Below are positions 18,181 to 30,731 of a stretch of DNA of 64,000 nt, one piece after another. Position numbers and translations under genes: made by a program. The notes below the pieces were generated by a model, which was given only the letters and a program-made list of their open reading frames with translations, was not told the DNA's origin and did no database searches. The stretch comes from Novosphingobium huizhouense (lineage in GTDB: Bacteria; Pseudomonadota; Alphaproteobacteria; Sphingomonadales; Sphingomonadaceae). The DNA is taken from contig NZ_JAILXZ010000001.1 in NCBI RefSeq assembly GCF_020179475.1, forward strand, positions 744,001-808,000, in the 5' to 3' direction. Every line of letters begins with the position of its first letter. The first letter of the stretch is position 1.

Positions 18181-18801
18181 ATGCGCTATGCCATTTGCGC
18201 GCTCGTGCCGTTCACCTGCATCGCCCTCGCATCGCCGGTCGGCGCCGCCACGATCATCGGCGAGGGCGCGTTTGCCGCAGGCGAGGCCATCACCCTTGCC
18301 GACCGGATCGCCCTCGGGCCGGGACGCTACCGCTTCGACCTGCAGCTGTCGGGCCCTGCCGATTCGGTCGGGGGCGAGATCACCAAGCGCACCAATACCG
18401 TCGACTACTGCGACCGCGAAGGCGACGGCACGCTCGCGTACTGCGGCTCCGACGATACGGTGACCGCGCCGCTGCTCGAACAGCTCTCGCCCACGCTCTA
18501 TCGCGCGGTGATCGGCGTCGCGGCGCCCTATTCGGTGACCTACCCCGACGGAAGCCGCAGCGACTACAGCGATTCCTGCTGCACCTACGACGTCGGCTTC
18601 GCGGGCGCCGGGGCGGGGCGCTACACATTCTCGGTCAGCGCCGTGCCCGAGCCTGCGACATGGGCGATCGCCGTGGTCGGCTTCGGACTCGCCGGCGCCG
18701 CGATGCGCCGCCGCGGGCGCCGGTCGCAAACGGACCGTCCGTTGCTGCGGCCAGTGGCGGCCCGCCGACGCGGCTTGCCGGTTTTGCATCGCCCGGGCTG
18801 A
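18181..18801 (+). CDS. PEPxxWA-type PEP-CTERM exported protein with long tail
   Basis: This 206-residue exported protein has an N-terminal signal peptide (residues 1 to about 21, cleaved near VGAA) and a beta-rich body. The body contains four cysteines (YCDREG, AYCGSD, DSCCTYD) that could form disulfides. The C-terminal sorting signal VPEPATWAIAVVGFGLAGAA and the basic MRRRGRR match the PEPxxWA PEP-CTERM class recognised by exosortase. Unusually, about 27 more residues rich in Arg/Pro follow the basic cluster, where most members end. GGAG lies 10 bases before the chosen ATG. No exosortase or EPS gene is in the window. Confidence 0.8.
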   Translation: MRYAICALVPFTCIALASPVGAATIIGEGAFAAGEAITLADRIALGPGRYRFDLQLSGPADSVGGEITKRTNTVDYCDREGDGTLAYCGSDDTVTAPLLEQLSPTLYRAVIGVAAPYSVTYPDGSRSDYSDSCCTYDVGFAGAGAGRYTFSVSAVPEPATWAIAVVGFGLAGAAMRRRGRRSQTDRPLLRPVAARRRGLPVLHRPG

Positions 18802-18824
18802 ACCGCTAAGGGCCGCGCTGCTCC

Positions 18825-20612
18825 ATGCGCGCGCCCTTCATCCTGCTCGACGACGCCCGGTCCTGCGGCGCCAGTCCTTCGCGGCTCTACCAGGGCGCGC
18901 GCGAGATCGTCGTCGCGCGGACCGCGGCGGACGTGCCCGCCGCGCTCGACCGGCTCGCCGCGACGCCCGGCGACTGGGCCGGGTTCCTCGCCTACGAGGC
19001 GGGCCTCGCGCTCGAGCCGCGGCTGGCTCCGCTGGCGCAGGCGAGGACCGGGGCAGCGGGCCCGCTGGCCTGGTTCGCGCGCTTCGATGGTTGGCAGGAG
19101 CTTACCTCAAGCGAGGTTGAGGTCTGGCTGGAGCGGCAGATCGCCGGTCCGGGCAGGCTCGGGCCGCTCGATCCGCAGCTATCGCCGGGCGGCTACGGCG
19201 CGGCGTTCGCGCGCATCCGCGAGGCGATCGGTGCGGGCGACATCTACCAGGCCAACCTGACCTTCCCGCTCGGCGGCACATGGTCCGGCGATCCGCTGGC
19301 GATCTACCGCGCGATCCGGGGCGATGCGCGCGCAGGCTATGGCGGGGTGATCTGGGACGGCGCGCACTGGCACCTCTCGTTCTCGCCCGAACTGTTCTTC
19401 AAGCTGCGCGACGGCACGGCCACCGTGCGCCCGATGAAGGGCACCGCGCGGCGCGGGCGCGATGCCGCCGAAGACGAAGCGCTGCGCGACGAACTGGCGG
19501 CCAATCCCAAGGATCGCGCCGAGAACCTGATGATCGTCGACCTGATGCGCAACGACCTGTCGCGCGTGGCGCAGCCAGGCTCGGTGCGGGTCGAGGCGCC
19601 CTTCGCGGTCGAGACCTATCCGACGGTCCACCAGATGGTGAGCACGGTGCGCGCGAAGCTGGCGCCCGGAACCGGCGCGGCCGACCTGCTCCGGGCGATC
19701 TTCCCGTGCGGTTCGATCACCGGCGCGCCCAAGATCCGCGCGATGGAGCTGATCGACGCGGTCGAGCGCGATGCGCGCGGCCCCTATTGTGGTGCGATAG
19801 GGCGTGTGGACAGCACTGGCGATGCCGCGTTCAATGTGGCAATCCGGACGATACGTCTCGTCCCCGATCACGGGGGCGCCCAGGGGGGTCGCGCCACCAT
19901 GGGGGTCGGATCGGGGCTCGTCGCCGATTCCACTCCCATGCGCGAATGGCGCGAATGCGTGGTGAAGGGGAGTTTCTTGCGTTTGTCCGCCGGCAATGCC
20001 GACCTGATCGAGACCATGGCGTTCGATCCCGCGCAAGGGATCGGGCTGCTCGAGCTTCATCTCGAACGCCTCAAGGCGAGCGCCGTCGAGCTGGGCTTCG
20101 TGTTCGATCGCCACGCCGTGCGCAATGCGATCCACGCCCTGTGCTTCGATCTCGACGCGCCGGCGAAGGTGCGGCTGGTGGTTTCGCGCAGCGGCGCCTT
20201 TGCGCTCGAGGCGGGCCCCCTGCCGGCGCCGTTCGCCGCGCCGGTCGGCTGCATCGCGCTGCCGCTGCCGGTCTCGAGCGGGGACTGGCGCTTGCGCCAT
20301 AAATCGTCCGACCGCGGCTTCTACGAGGAGGCGCTGGCGGTGGCGAGGCGCACCGGCGCGGACGAGGCGCTGCTGGTGCGCGAGGACGGGTGCGTGACCG
20401 AAGGCAGCTTCACCAACGTCTTCGTCGAGCGCGATGGCCGCCTGTTGACCCCGCGCGCGGCTTCGGGCCTCTTGCCCGGCGTGCTGCGCCGCAGCCTGAT
20501 CGAGCAAGGCCGCGCCGAGGAGGCCGACCTCACCCTCGACGATCTCTCCTGCGGGTTCCTCGTCGGGAACGCGGTGCGCGGGCTGTGCCCGGCGCGGCTC
20601 CACGGCGGGTAA
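18825..20612 (+). CDS. pabBC: Fused aminodeoxychorismate synthase component I / aminodeoxychorismate lyase
   Basis: This 595-residue bifunctional protein makes p-aminobenzoate for folate from chorismate. Residues about 1-370 are PabB-like: GDIYQANLTFPL, the chorismate-binding MKGTARRGRD, NLMIVDLMRNDLSRV, and IFPCGSITGAPKIRAMELI. Residues about 385-595 are a class IV aminotransferase-fold lyase (PabC), with LLELHLERLKASA near its start, the K in RHKSSDRGFYEEA as PLP candidate, and TEGSFTNVFVERDGRLLTP. The glutaminase subunit PabA is not encoded nearby. The two steps being covalently joined avoids release of aminodeoxychorismate. Confidence 0.93.
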   Translation: MRAPFILLDDARSCGASPSRLYQGAREIVVARTAADVPAALDRLAATPGDWAGFLAYEAGLALEPRLAPLAQARTGAAGPLAWFARFDGWQELTSSEVEVWLERQIAGPGRLGPLDPQLSPGGYGAAFARIREAIGAGDIYQANLTFPLGGTWSGDPLAIYRAIRGDARAGYGGVIWDGAHWHLSFSPELFFKLRDGTATVRPMKGTARRGRDAAEDEALRDELAANPKDRAENLMIVDLMRNDLSRVAQPGSVRVEAPFAVETYPTVHQMVSTVRAKLAPGTGAADLLRAIFPCGSITGAPKIRAMELIDAVERDARGPYCGAIGRVDSTGDAAFNVAIRTIRLVPDHGGAQGGRATMGVGSGLVADSTPMREWRECVVKGSFLRLSAGNADLIETMAFDPAQGIGLLELHLERLKASAVELGFVFDRHAVRNAIHALCFDLDAPAKVRLVVSRSGAFALEAGPLPAPFAAPVGCIALPLPVSSGDWRLRHKSSDRGFYEEALAVARRTGADEALLVREDGCVTEGSFTNVFVERDGRLLTPRAASGLLPGVLRRSLIEQGRAEEADLTLDDLSCGFLVGNAVRGLCPARLHGG

Positions 20613-20620
20613 CGCGCGCG

Positions 20621-21793
20621 ATGTCCCAACAGCTCTCCACGGCGCTTGCGCGCATCGCGCCCTCGCGCACCACGGCGATGACCGACCGCGCGATGGAACT
20701 GCGCAGCAGCGGCAAGGACGTGATCTCGCTGTCGGTGGGCGAACCCGACTTCGCCACGCCCGCACACGTGATCGAAGCGGCCAAGCGCGCGCTCGATGCG
20801 GGAGACACGCGCTATACCGCGGTCGCCGGCACGCCCGCGCTGCGCAGCGCGGCGGCGCTGCATTTCGCGCGCGACCTCGGGATCGTGGTGCCGCCATCGC
20901 AGGTGATCGTCAGCGCCGGGGGCAAGCAGGCGATCTTCCATGCGCTGCTGGCGACGCTCGATCCCGGCGACGAGGTGCTGGTGCCGAGCCCGTGGTGGGT
21001 CAGCTATCCCGAAATCGTGCGCTTTGCCGGCGCCACGGTGGTCGACCTGCCGACCACGGCGGCGAGCGGGTTCCGCATCAGCGCGCAGCAGCTCGAAGCC
21101 GCGATCACCCCGGCCACGCGCTGGCTGCTGCTCAACAGCCCCGGCAATCCCACCGGCGCAACCTATCCCGCGGCCGAGCTGCAGGCGCTGGGCGAGATCC
21201 TGCGCCGCCACCCGCGCGTGCTGGTGATGAGCGACGACATCTACGCGCCGCTGCGCTATGTTGAAGGCGCGCACGCCACGCTGGCGGTCGAATGCCCCGA
21301 CCTTGCAGGCCGCGTGCTGACCGTCTCGGGCGTCTCCAAGAGCCATGCGATGACCGGCTTCCGCATCGGCGTTGCGACCGGGCCGCTGTGGCTGATCCAG
21401 GCGATGGCCAAGCTGCAGTCGCATTCTTCGGGCAATCCCGCCTCGATCAGCCAGGCCGCCGCGGTCGCCGCCTTCGAAGGGCCGCAGGACTTCCTGGCCG
21501 ACTGGCGCGAACGCTTCCGCACCCGGCGCGACAAGGTGGTCGCGGCGATCAACGCGATTGCGGGCCTGTCGACGCCGGTGCCCGATGGCGCGTTCTACTG
21601 CATGGTCGACGCCGCGCCCCTGATGGCGCGGTTCGGCGATGACGATGCGCTGGCGATGCACCTGCTCGAACACGGGGTCGCCATCGTGCCCGCCTCGGCC
21701 TTTGGCGGGCGTGACGGTTTTCGCATTTCCTTTGCCGCGGACGACGCGCGGCTCGACGAAGCGCTGCGGCGCATTGCAGGAGCGGTGGCGTGA
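20621..21793 (+). CDS. PLP-dependent class I/II aminotransferase (aspartate-type)
   Basis: This 390-residue fold-type I aminotransferase has the PLP lysine K240 in VSGVSKSHAMTGFRIG, the substrate-binding arginine near VFAFRISFA-type C-terminal sequence (DGFRISFAADD), and the LNSPGNPTGATY cofactor loop with asparagine. It most resembles aspartate or broad-specificity aminotransferases; the exact amino acid cannot be read from motifs. It starts 8 bases after the pabBC stop and overlaps the next gene by four bases, so it is part of a four-gene cluster of unrelated functions. Confidence 0.9.
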   Translation: MSQQLSTALARIAPSRTTAMTDRAMELRSSGKDVISLSVGEPDFATPAHVIEAAKRALDAGDTRYTAVAGTPALRSAAALHFARDLGIVVPPSQVIVSAGGKQAIFHALLATLDPGDEVLVPSPWWVSYPEIVRFAGATVVDLPTTAASGFRISAQQLEAAITPATRWLLLNSPGNPTGATYPAAELQALGEILRRHPRVLVMSDDIYAPLRYVEGAHATLAVECPDLAGRVLTVSGVSKSHAMTGFRIGVATGPLWLIQAMAKLQSHSSGNPASISQAAAVAAFEGPQDFLADWRERFRTRRDKVVAAINAIAGLSTPVPDGAFYCMVDAAPLMARFGDDDALAMHLLEHGVAIVPASAFGGRDGFRISFAADDARLDEALRRIAGAVA

Positions 21794-22443
21794 TCGACTT
21801 CCCGATCCTGTTCGAAGACGGCGAAGCGCTGGTGATCGACAAGCCGGCAGGCCTGCCGCTCGATACCCCGCGCGCCGGGGGCGTGAGCCTCGACGATTAC
21901 CTCGACGAGCTGCGCTTCGGCTTCCAGCGCGCGCCCGCCCCGGTGCACCGGCTCGACCGCGATACTTCGGGCTGCCTGCTGCTCGCGCGCAACCCCAAGG
22001 CGCTCAAGCGCTTTTCGGCGGCGTTCGAGGCGCGCAGCGTGACCAAGGTCTATCTCGGGGTGGTGCAGGGGAACTTCGAGCTGAAGCACGGCACGATCGA
22101 CCTGGCGCTGGCAAAGATCAGCTCGGCGGCGAACGGCTGGCGGATGATTGCGGCCAAGAAGGGCAAGCCCGCGCGCACGCACTGGAAGGTGCTGGCCGAA
22201 CGCGATGGCCTTTCGCTGGTCGAATTCCGGCCCGAAACCGGCCGTACCCACCAGATCCGCGTTCATGCGCTGGAAGGGCTGGGCCAGCCGCTGGTCGGCG
22301 ATCCGGTCTACGGCGACGGTGACGGCGCCTCCCGCACGCTGCTCCATGCGCTGCGGCTCGAAGTGCCGCGCGAGGGCAAGCCGCCGGTCGTGGCCGAAGC
22401 GCCGATCCCTGACGATTTCAGGGCGCTCGGCTTCACGCTGTGA
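21790..22443 (+). CDS. RluA-family RNA pseudouridine synthase
   Basis: This 217-residue protein isomerises uridine to pseudouridine in RNA. The catalytic aspartate is D56 in PVHRLDRDTSGCLLLAR, followed by the KVYLGVVQG strand and RPETGRTHQIRVHALEGLGQPLVGD split over the C-terminal half. It is the short form, lacking an N-terminal S4 domain, like RluA or TruC, so the target (23S rRNA or tRNA) is undecided. The start overlaps the aminotransferase stop (ATGA-type), and its stop overlaps the GTG of arfB. Confidence 0.93.
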   Translation: MIDFPILFEDGEALVIDKPAGLPLDTPRAGGVSLDDYLDELRFGFQRAPAPVHRLDRDTSGCLLLARNPKALKRFSAAFEARSVTKVYLGVVQGNFELKHGTIDLALAKISSAANGWRMIAAKKGKPARTHWKVLAERDGLSLVEFRPETGRTHQIRVHALEGLGQPLVGDPVYGDGDGASRTLLHALRLEVPREGKPPVVAEAPIPDDFRALGFTL

Positions 22444-22856
22444 TCGATCCCGACGCCCTGGTCAGCCGGGCGATGGCGCTGGTCGAGGAAAGCTTCATCG
22501 CCGCGGCGGGGCCGGGCGGGCAGAACGTCAACAAGGTGGCGACGGCGGCGCAGCTGCGGCTCGACGTCTTCGCGCTGCGCCTGCCGCCCGAGGTGTTCCA
22601 CCGCCTCAAGGATCTCGCCGGATCGAAGATGACCGCCAAGGGCGAGATCGTGCTGACCGCGCGCAGCAACCGCACACAGGAGCAGAACCGCGAGGACGGG
22701 CGCAAGCGGCTGGCCGACCTGCTGCGTGAGGCCTGCAACCTGCCGGTCAAGCGGGCGAAATCAAGGCTCAACCGCGTGGGCAAGACCGCGCGCCTCGAAG
22801 GCAAGAAGAAGCGCGGCGCGATCAAGGCCGGGCGCGGCAAGGTCTCGTTCGACTAG
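22440..22856 (+). CDS. arfB: Alternative ribosome-rescue factor ArfB (peptidyl-tRNA hydrolase)
   Basis: This 138-residue protein hydrolyses peptidyl-tRNA on stalled ribosomes. It has the GGQ catalytic tripeptide at residues 26-28 in GPGGQNVNKVATAAQLR but no codon-recognition domain. The C-terminal basic tail (KSRLNRVGKTARLEGKKKRG and following) is the segment that inserts into the empty mRNA channel in known ArfB. The GTG start overlaps the preceding stop. Length and order agree with the YaeJ family. Confidence 0.93.
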   Translation: MIDPDALVSRAMALVEESFIAAAGPGGQNVNKVATAAQLRLDVFALRLPPEVFHRLKDLAGSKMTAKGEIVLTARSNRTQEQNREDGRKRLADLLREACNLPVKRAKSRLNRVGKTARLEGKKKRGAIKAGRGKVSFD

Positions 22857-22887
22857 GGCGCGATCGGTTCGCTCCGCGGGGCGCGGA

Positions 22888-23127
22888 TCAGTTCGTTCCG
22901 CTCGGCGCGGCGCCGGGGACCGCGACGAGGTCGGCGGGAACCGTCGCCTCGTCGAGCGGCGGCCGGGGCCGCGCCTCGAGCCGCTCGGCGGCCTTGTCGA
23001 GCGCCTTGGCCTCGCCCACGGTGACGCCGCCCGGGCCGGGATCGGTGTCCTTCGAACACCCCCCCAGCGCGGACAGCATCGCAAGCGCGGGCAGCAAGGC
23101 GAGCGCGGGCAGCAAGGCCGGGCGCAT
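22888..23127 (-). CDS. Small putative lipoprotein
   Basis: This 79-residue product has a short N-region and a leucine/alanine-rich hydrophobic core (about 3-20), followed by the lipobox SALGGC with the lipidated cysteine near residue 24. The mature part is only about 55 residues, acidic/proline-rich and low in complexity (GPGGVTVGEAKALDKAAERLEARPRPPLDE). I see no known domain. It starts 7 bases after the stop of another small lipoprotein gene, so the pair is probably cotranscribed. Confidence 0.6.
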   Translation of the reverse strand: MRPALLPALALLPALAMLSALGGCSKDTDPGPGGVTVGEAKALDKAAERLEARPRPPLDEATVPADLVAVPGAAPSGTN

Positions 23128-23134
23128 CGCGGGC

Positions 23135-23464
23135 TTACTGTTGCGGCGCGGTAGCCGGCTTGTCGGCGCCGGTCTCGGCCGCGGCGGCGGCGGCGCGCGC
23201 GGCTTCGGCGGCGGAGACGGCGCTGTCGGCCGCGCTCTTGGCCGCATCTTCGGCGCTCATCGCGGCCTGCGAGGCATCGGCGGCGGGCGCGACTTCACGC
23301 TGCGGCGCCGGTGCGGCGGCCGAAGGTTCGACCGCGGGCAGGTCGTCGGCGGGCATTTCGACGTTGTCGGGGGCCGCTTCCTGCGAGGCGTCGTCGGACT
23401 TGCCGCAGGCGGCGAGCGAAAGCGCGGCGGCGGCGGCGAAAGCCGTCATGGCGAACTTCTTCAT
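23135..23464 (-). CDS. Small alanine-rich lipoprotein
   Basis: This 109-residue product starts MKKFAMTAF and has a signal core and the lipobox LSLAAC at about residues 15-20. After a Pro/Ala/Asp linker, residues about 65-97 form an alanine-dominated helix (SAEDAAKSAADSAVSAAEAA), resembling coiled-coil or Lpp-like outer-membrane lipoproteins. A good AGGGA-type ribosome site precedes the ATG. The function is unknown. It is divergent from the methionine operon, about 155 bases away. Confidence 0.75.
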   Translation of the reverse strand: MKKFAMTAFAAAAALSLAACGKSDDASQEAAPDNVEMPADDLPAVEPSAAAPAPQREVAPAADASQAAMSAEDAAKSAADSAVSAAEAARAAAAAAETGADKPATAPQQ

Positions 23465-23584
23465 GGGGTCCCTCTCGAAGGAAATCAGATAGTTGACCGA
23501 CGTTGCGCCGGCTCGGAGGCGATTCTATCGCTGCGGCGGCGTCAAGGCCACAAAAATGCGGGGGAACGAGCGGGGGCGCATCCG

Positions 23585-23622
23585 TTGACCCATATAAAGA
23601 ATGCTTTATATCCCCTCCCGTG
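23585..23622 (+). promoter_or_regulatory. Promoter with embedded operator of the methionine operon
   Basis: A -35 TTGACC (23585-23590) and -10 TATATC (23607-23612) are separated by 16 bases. A perfect palindrome, ATATAAAG-AATG-CTTTATAT (23592-23611), fills the spacer and covers most of the -10, so a bound repressor would block RNA polymerase. The predicted transcription start falls on or beside the GTG at 23620, and no Shine-Dalgarno sequence exists, implying leaderless mRNA. The palindrome suits the ArsR-type regulator encoded immediately downstream. Confidence 0.7.
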
Positions 23623-24600
23623 ACTTTGCTGGATTCCCTTCGCGCCCTTGCCGATCCCACGCGCCTGCGGATCATGCGGCTGCTCGCCAGCATGGAGCTG
23701 GCGGTGGGCGAAATCGCGCAGGTGCTGGGGCAAAGCCAGCCGCGCGTCTCGCGCCACGTCAAGATCCTGTGCGATGCGGGCCTCGCCGAGCGGCGCCGCG
23801 AGGGCGGCTGGGTCTTCCTGCGCGCCGCCGCCGGGCACGATGGCGACAGCCTCAAGTCGACCCTGGCGGGACTTCTCGCGGTGGGCGAGGCGGTCGATGT
23901 CACCTTCGCCGCCGACTGCATGGCCGACCGTCGCCACCTCGACGCGATCCGCGCCGCGCGGCAGGCGAGCGCCGAAGACTACTTCGCCGCGCACGCCGAG
24001 GAGTGGGATTCCCTGCGCAGCCTGCACATCGCCGACGGCCCGGTCGAGGCCGCGCTGGCCGAGCTGCTCGGCGCAGACGGCCTCGGTCGCCTGCTCGACA
24101 TCGGCACCGGCACGGGCCGCATGGCCGAGCTGTTCGCCGACCGCGCCGCCAGGGTGACCGGGCTCGATCGCAGCCCGGAAATGCTGCGGCTCGCCCGCGC
24201 CCGGCTCCAGGACCTGCCCGCCGACCGCTTCGAGCTGGTGCGCGGCGATTTCACCGACCTGCCGTTCGAGGGCGCGAGCTTCGATACCGTGCTGCTGCAC
24301 CAGGTGCTGCATTATGCCCCGGCCCCCGAACTCGTGCTGGCCGAGGCGGCGCGGGTGACCTGTCCGGGCGGACGGCTGGCGATCGTCGACTTCGCCGCGC
24401 ACGGTCGCGAGGACTTGCGCGAGCGCCATGCCCATGCGCGGCTCGGGTTTTCCGACGCGCAGATGAACATGCTCTTCAGCGACGCCGGCTACCGCATGGA
24501 AGCCGAGCGCGCGCTCGCCGGGCACGAATTGATCGTCAAGATCTGGATCGGTCGGCGCGAACAGGACGGAGGGGCGATCGCGCTCCGGAGGACAGGATGA
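23620..24600 (+). CDS. ArsR-type regulator fused to SAM-dependent methyltransferase domain (SamR/SahR-like)
   Basis: This 326-residue protein has an N-terminal winged helix (about 3-75: LRALADPTRLRIMRLLASME, QSQPRVSRHVKILCDAGL) and a C-terminal class I methyltransferase-like domain (about 120-310). The SAM-binding motif is LLDIGTGTGRM near residue 158. ArsR proteins with this fusion are reported as methionine-cycle regulators in Alphaproteobacteria, sensing SAM or SAH. Here it is the first gene of an operon with metF and metH, overlapping metF by four bases. The GTG start keeps the whole HTH. An ATG at 23503 is possible but would place the operator inside the gene. Autoregulation is inferred. 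Confidence 0.88.
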   Translation: MTLLDSLRALADPTRLRIMRLLASMELAVGEIAQVLGQSQPRVSRHVKILCDAGLAERRREGGWVFLRAAAGHDGDSLKSTLAGLLAVGEAVDVTFAADCMADRRHLDAIRAARQASAEDYFAAHAEEWDSLRSLHIADGPVEAALAELLGADGLGRLLDIGTGTGRMAELFADRAARVTGLDRSPEMLRLARARLQDLPADRFELVRGDFTDLPFEGASFDTVLLHQVLHYAPAPELVLAEAARVTCPGGRLAIVDFAAHGREDLRERHAHARLGFSDAQMNMLFSDAGYRMEAERALAGHELIVKIWIGRREQDGGAIALRRTG

Positions 24601-25502
24601 CCAAGGACCAGGTGCCCGACCAACCGCTGTTTGGGGGGCTCCCCGGCGACATCGCGGTGTCGTTCGAATTCTTCCCGCCCAAGACCGAGGCGATGGCCGA
24701 ACAGCTGTGGGAGACGGTGGTGACGCTCGCCCCGCTCGCGCCCAAGTTCGTCTCGGTGACCTATGGCGCGGGGGGCACCACGCGCGAGCGCACGCACGCC
24801 ACCGTGTCGCGGCTCGTCGCCGAGACCGACCTCGTGCCCGCGGCGCACCTGACTTGCGTGGCGGCGAGCAAGGGCGAGATCGACGAGATCGCCGACCAGT
24901 ACTGGGAGGCGGGCGTGCGCCACATCGTCGCCCTGCGCGGCGATCCGCCGCCGTCGGACGGCGGGCGCTTCACGCCCCACCCTGAGGGCTACCGCAATGC
25001 CGCCGAGCTGGTCGAAGGGCTGAAGAAGCGCCACGATTTCGAGATTTCGGTGGCCGCCTATCCCGAGGGCCATCCCGAGGCGGCGAGCCTCGAGGCCGAC
25101 CTCGACAACCTCAAGCGCAAGATGGACGCGGGCGCGACCCGCGCGATCAGCCAGTTCTTCTTTTCGACCGACGCCTGGTTCCGTTTCCAGGACAAGGCGC
25201 TGGCCGCGGGGATCACCGCGCCGATCCTGCCGGGCATCATGCCGGTGACCAATTTCGCCGCGATCCGCCGGATGAGCGGCAACACCGAGATCCCGGCGTG
25301 GATGGAAGCGATGTTCGAAGGATTGGACGAGCGCCCGGGCCCGCGCGGGCTCGTCTCGGCAGTGATGGCGGCGGACCTGTGCCGACGGCTCTATGCGGGC
25401 GGCGTGCGCGACTTCCACTTCTACACGCTCAACCGCGCCGACCTGTCCTATGCGACCTGCCACCTGCTCGGCCTGCGCCCCGTAACCGGAAAGAACGCCT
25501 GA
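24597..25502 (+). CDS. metF: 5,10-methylenetetrahydrofolate reductase
   Basis: This 301-residue flavoenzyme reduces methylene-THF to methyl-THF, the methyl donor for methionine synthesis. The barrel starts with SFEFFPPKT and contains FVSVTYGAGGTTRERT (FAD-side loop), HLTCV, HIVALRGDPP, the SVAAYPEGHPEA loop and ISQFFFSTDAWFRF. The C-terminus ends DFHFYTLNRADL. The ATG overlaps the regulator's stop and the TGA shares a base with the ATG of the next gene, indicating tight coupling within the methionine operon. Confidence 0.96.
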   Translation: MTKDQVPDQPLFGGLPGDIAVSFEFFPPKTEAMAEQLWETVVTLAPLAPKFVSVTYGAGGTTRERTHATVSRLVAETDLVPAAHLTCVAASKGEIDEIADQYWEAGVRHIVALRGDPPPSDGGRFTPHPEGYRNAAELVEGLKKRHDFEISVAAYPEGHPEAASLEADLDNLKRKMDAGATRAISQFFFSTDAWFRFQDKALAAGITAPILPGIMPVTNFAAIRRMSGNTEIPAWMEAMFEGLDERPGPRGLVSAVMAADLCRRLYAGGVRDFHFYTLNRADLSYATCHLLGLRPVTGKNA

Positions 25503-26560
25503 TGCTCACCCCTTCGCAAGCGCGCGCCGATTTCATCGCGCAAGCCGCCCAGCGCATCCTGATCACCGATGGCGCGTTCGGGACCGAGATCCAGAACTGG
25601 AAGCTCGCCGAAGCGGACTATGCCGGCACGCTGGGCCTGTCGAAGGACCAGAAGGGCAACAACGACATCCTCGCGCTGACCAAGCCGGAGGTGCCCGAGG
25701 CGATCCATCGCGCCTATTTCGAGGCGGGGGCGGACATCGCCGAAACCAACACCTTTTCCGCCAACCGCATCAGCCAGGCCGATTATGGCGCGGAGCATCT
25801 GGTGCGCGAGATCAACGTCGAGAGCGCAAAGCTCGCGCGGCGGCTGGCCGACGAATACGCCGCCAGGGACGGGCGCCCGCGCTTCGTCGCGGGCGCGATC
25901 GGGCCGACCAACAAGACGCTGTCGCTCTCGCCCGACGTCAACGATCCGGGCTTTCGCGAGATAGACTGGGACACGCTGGTCGATGTCTACAAGGAACAGG
26001 CCGCCGCGCTGGTCGAAGGCGGGGCGGATTTCATCCTGATCGAGACGGTGTTCGACACGCTGAACGCCAAGGCCGGGATCATGGCGGTCAGGCAGCTCGA
26101 GCAGGAGATCGGGCGCGAAGTGCCGATCATGCTGTCGATGACGCTGACCGACCTTTCGGGCCGCAACCTCTCGGGCCACACGGTCGAGGCGTTCTGGTAC
26201 GCGGTGCGCCATGCAAAGCCGGTGACGATCGGGCTCAACTGCTCGTTCGGCGCGACCCAGCTGCGCCCGCACGTGCGCACGCTGGCGGAAAATGCCGACA
26301 CGCTGATCATGGTCTATCCCAACGCCGGCCTGCCCAACGAACTGGGCGCCTATGACGAACTGCCGGAAACGACGGCGGGGCTGGTCAAGGAATGGGCGGA
26401 CCACGGCCAGGTCAACGTGCTGGGCGGCTGCTGCGGTTCGACGCCGGCGCACATCGCGGCGATGGCCAAGGCGGTGGCGGGCCTTGCCCCGCGCGCGCTG
26501 CCGCAGGTCGAAACGGTGACGCGCCTTGCCGGGCTCGAACCGTTCCTGATGGCCGGATAA
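25502..26560 (+). CDS. metH1: Homocysteine S-methyltransferase module of split methionine synthase
   Basis: This 352-residue protein is the N-terminal (homocysteine-binding) module of cobalamin-dependent methionine synthase as a stand-alone polypeptide. It starts with [14 protein letters not shown] and has zinc-binding cysteines C247 ([10 protein letters not shown]) and C310-C311 ([11 protein letters not shown]), which activate homocysteine as thiolate. The remaining MetH modules are in the next gene in the same direction. The 88-base gap holds a large palindrome. Betaine-homocysteine methyltransferase is a related alternative, but adjacency to the matching MetH remainder makes the split enzyme more likely. 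Confidence 0.92.
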   Translation: MLTPSQARADFIAQAAQRILITDGAFGTEIQNWKLAEADYAGTLGLSKDQKGNNDILALTKPEVPEAIHRAYFEAGADIAETNTFSANRISQADYGAEHLVREINVESAKLARRLADEYAARDGRPRFVAGAIGPTNKTLSLSPDVNDPGFREIDWDTLVDVYKEQAAALVEGGADFILIETVFDTLNAKAGIMAVRQLEQEIGREVPIMLSMTLTDLSGRNLSGHTVEAFWYAVRHAKPVTIGLNCSFGATQLRPHVRTLAENADTLIMVYPNAGLPNELGAYDELPETTAGLVKEWADHGQVNVLGGCCGSTPAHIAAMAKAVAGLAPRALPQVETVTRLAGLEPFLMAG

Positions 26561-26571
26561 TCAGAATACCC

Positions 26572-26638
26572 CCGTTCGTGTCGAGCGAAGTCGAGACACG
26601 GGGGCGCATGGTGTCTCGACTTCGCTCGACACGAACGG
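26572..26638. repeat. REP-like 28-bp inverted repeat inside the methionine operon
   Basis: Two perfect 28-base arms (26572-26599 and 26611-26638) are separated by 11 bases. Each arm itself contains an imperfect hairpin around TCGAGCGAAGTCGA. The unit looks like the REP/RAYT-class palindromes that I recall as abundant in sphingomonad genomes. It lies between metH1 and metH2. The outer end of the right arm, ACGGAA, sits just before the GTG of metH2 and may supply its weak ribosome site. As RNA it would form a very stable hairpin. Confidence 0.85.
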
Positions 26639-26648
26639 AAATCTTGTT

Positions 26649-29282
<2,634 letters not shown>

Positions 29283-29286
29283 CGCG

Positions 29287-30663
<1,377 letters not shown>

Positions 30664-30731
30664 CTGCGTCGTGCTCCTCGCGTCCTTGCCTGCTGGCAAT
30701 GGACAGCGGAGGCAGGCGTTCCGCAACCGGT

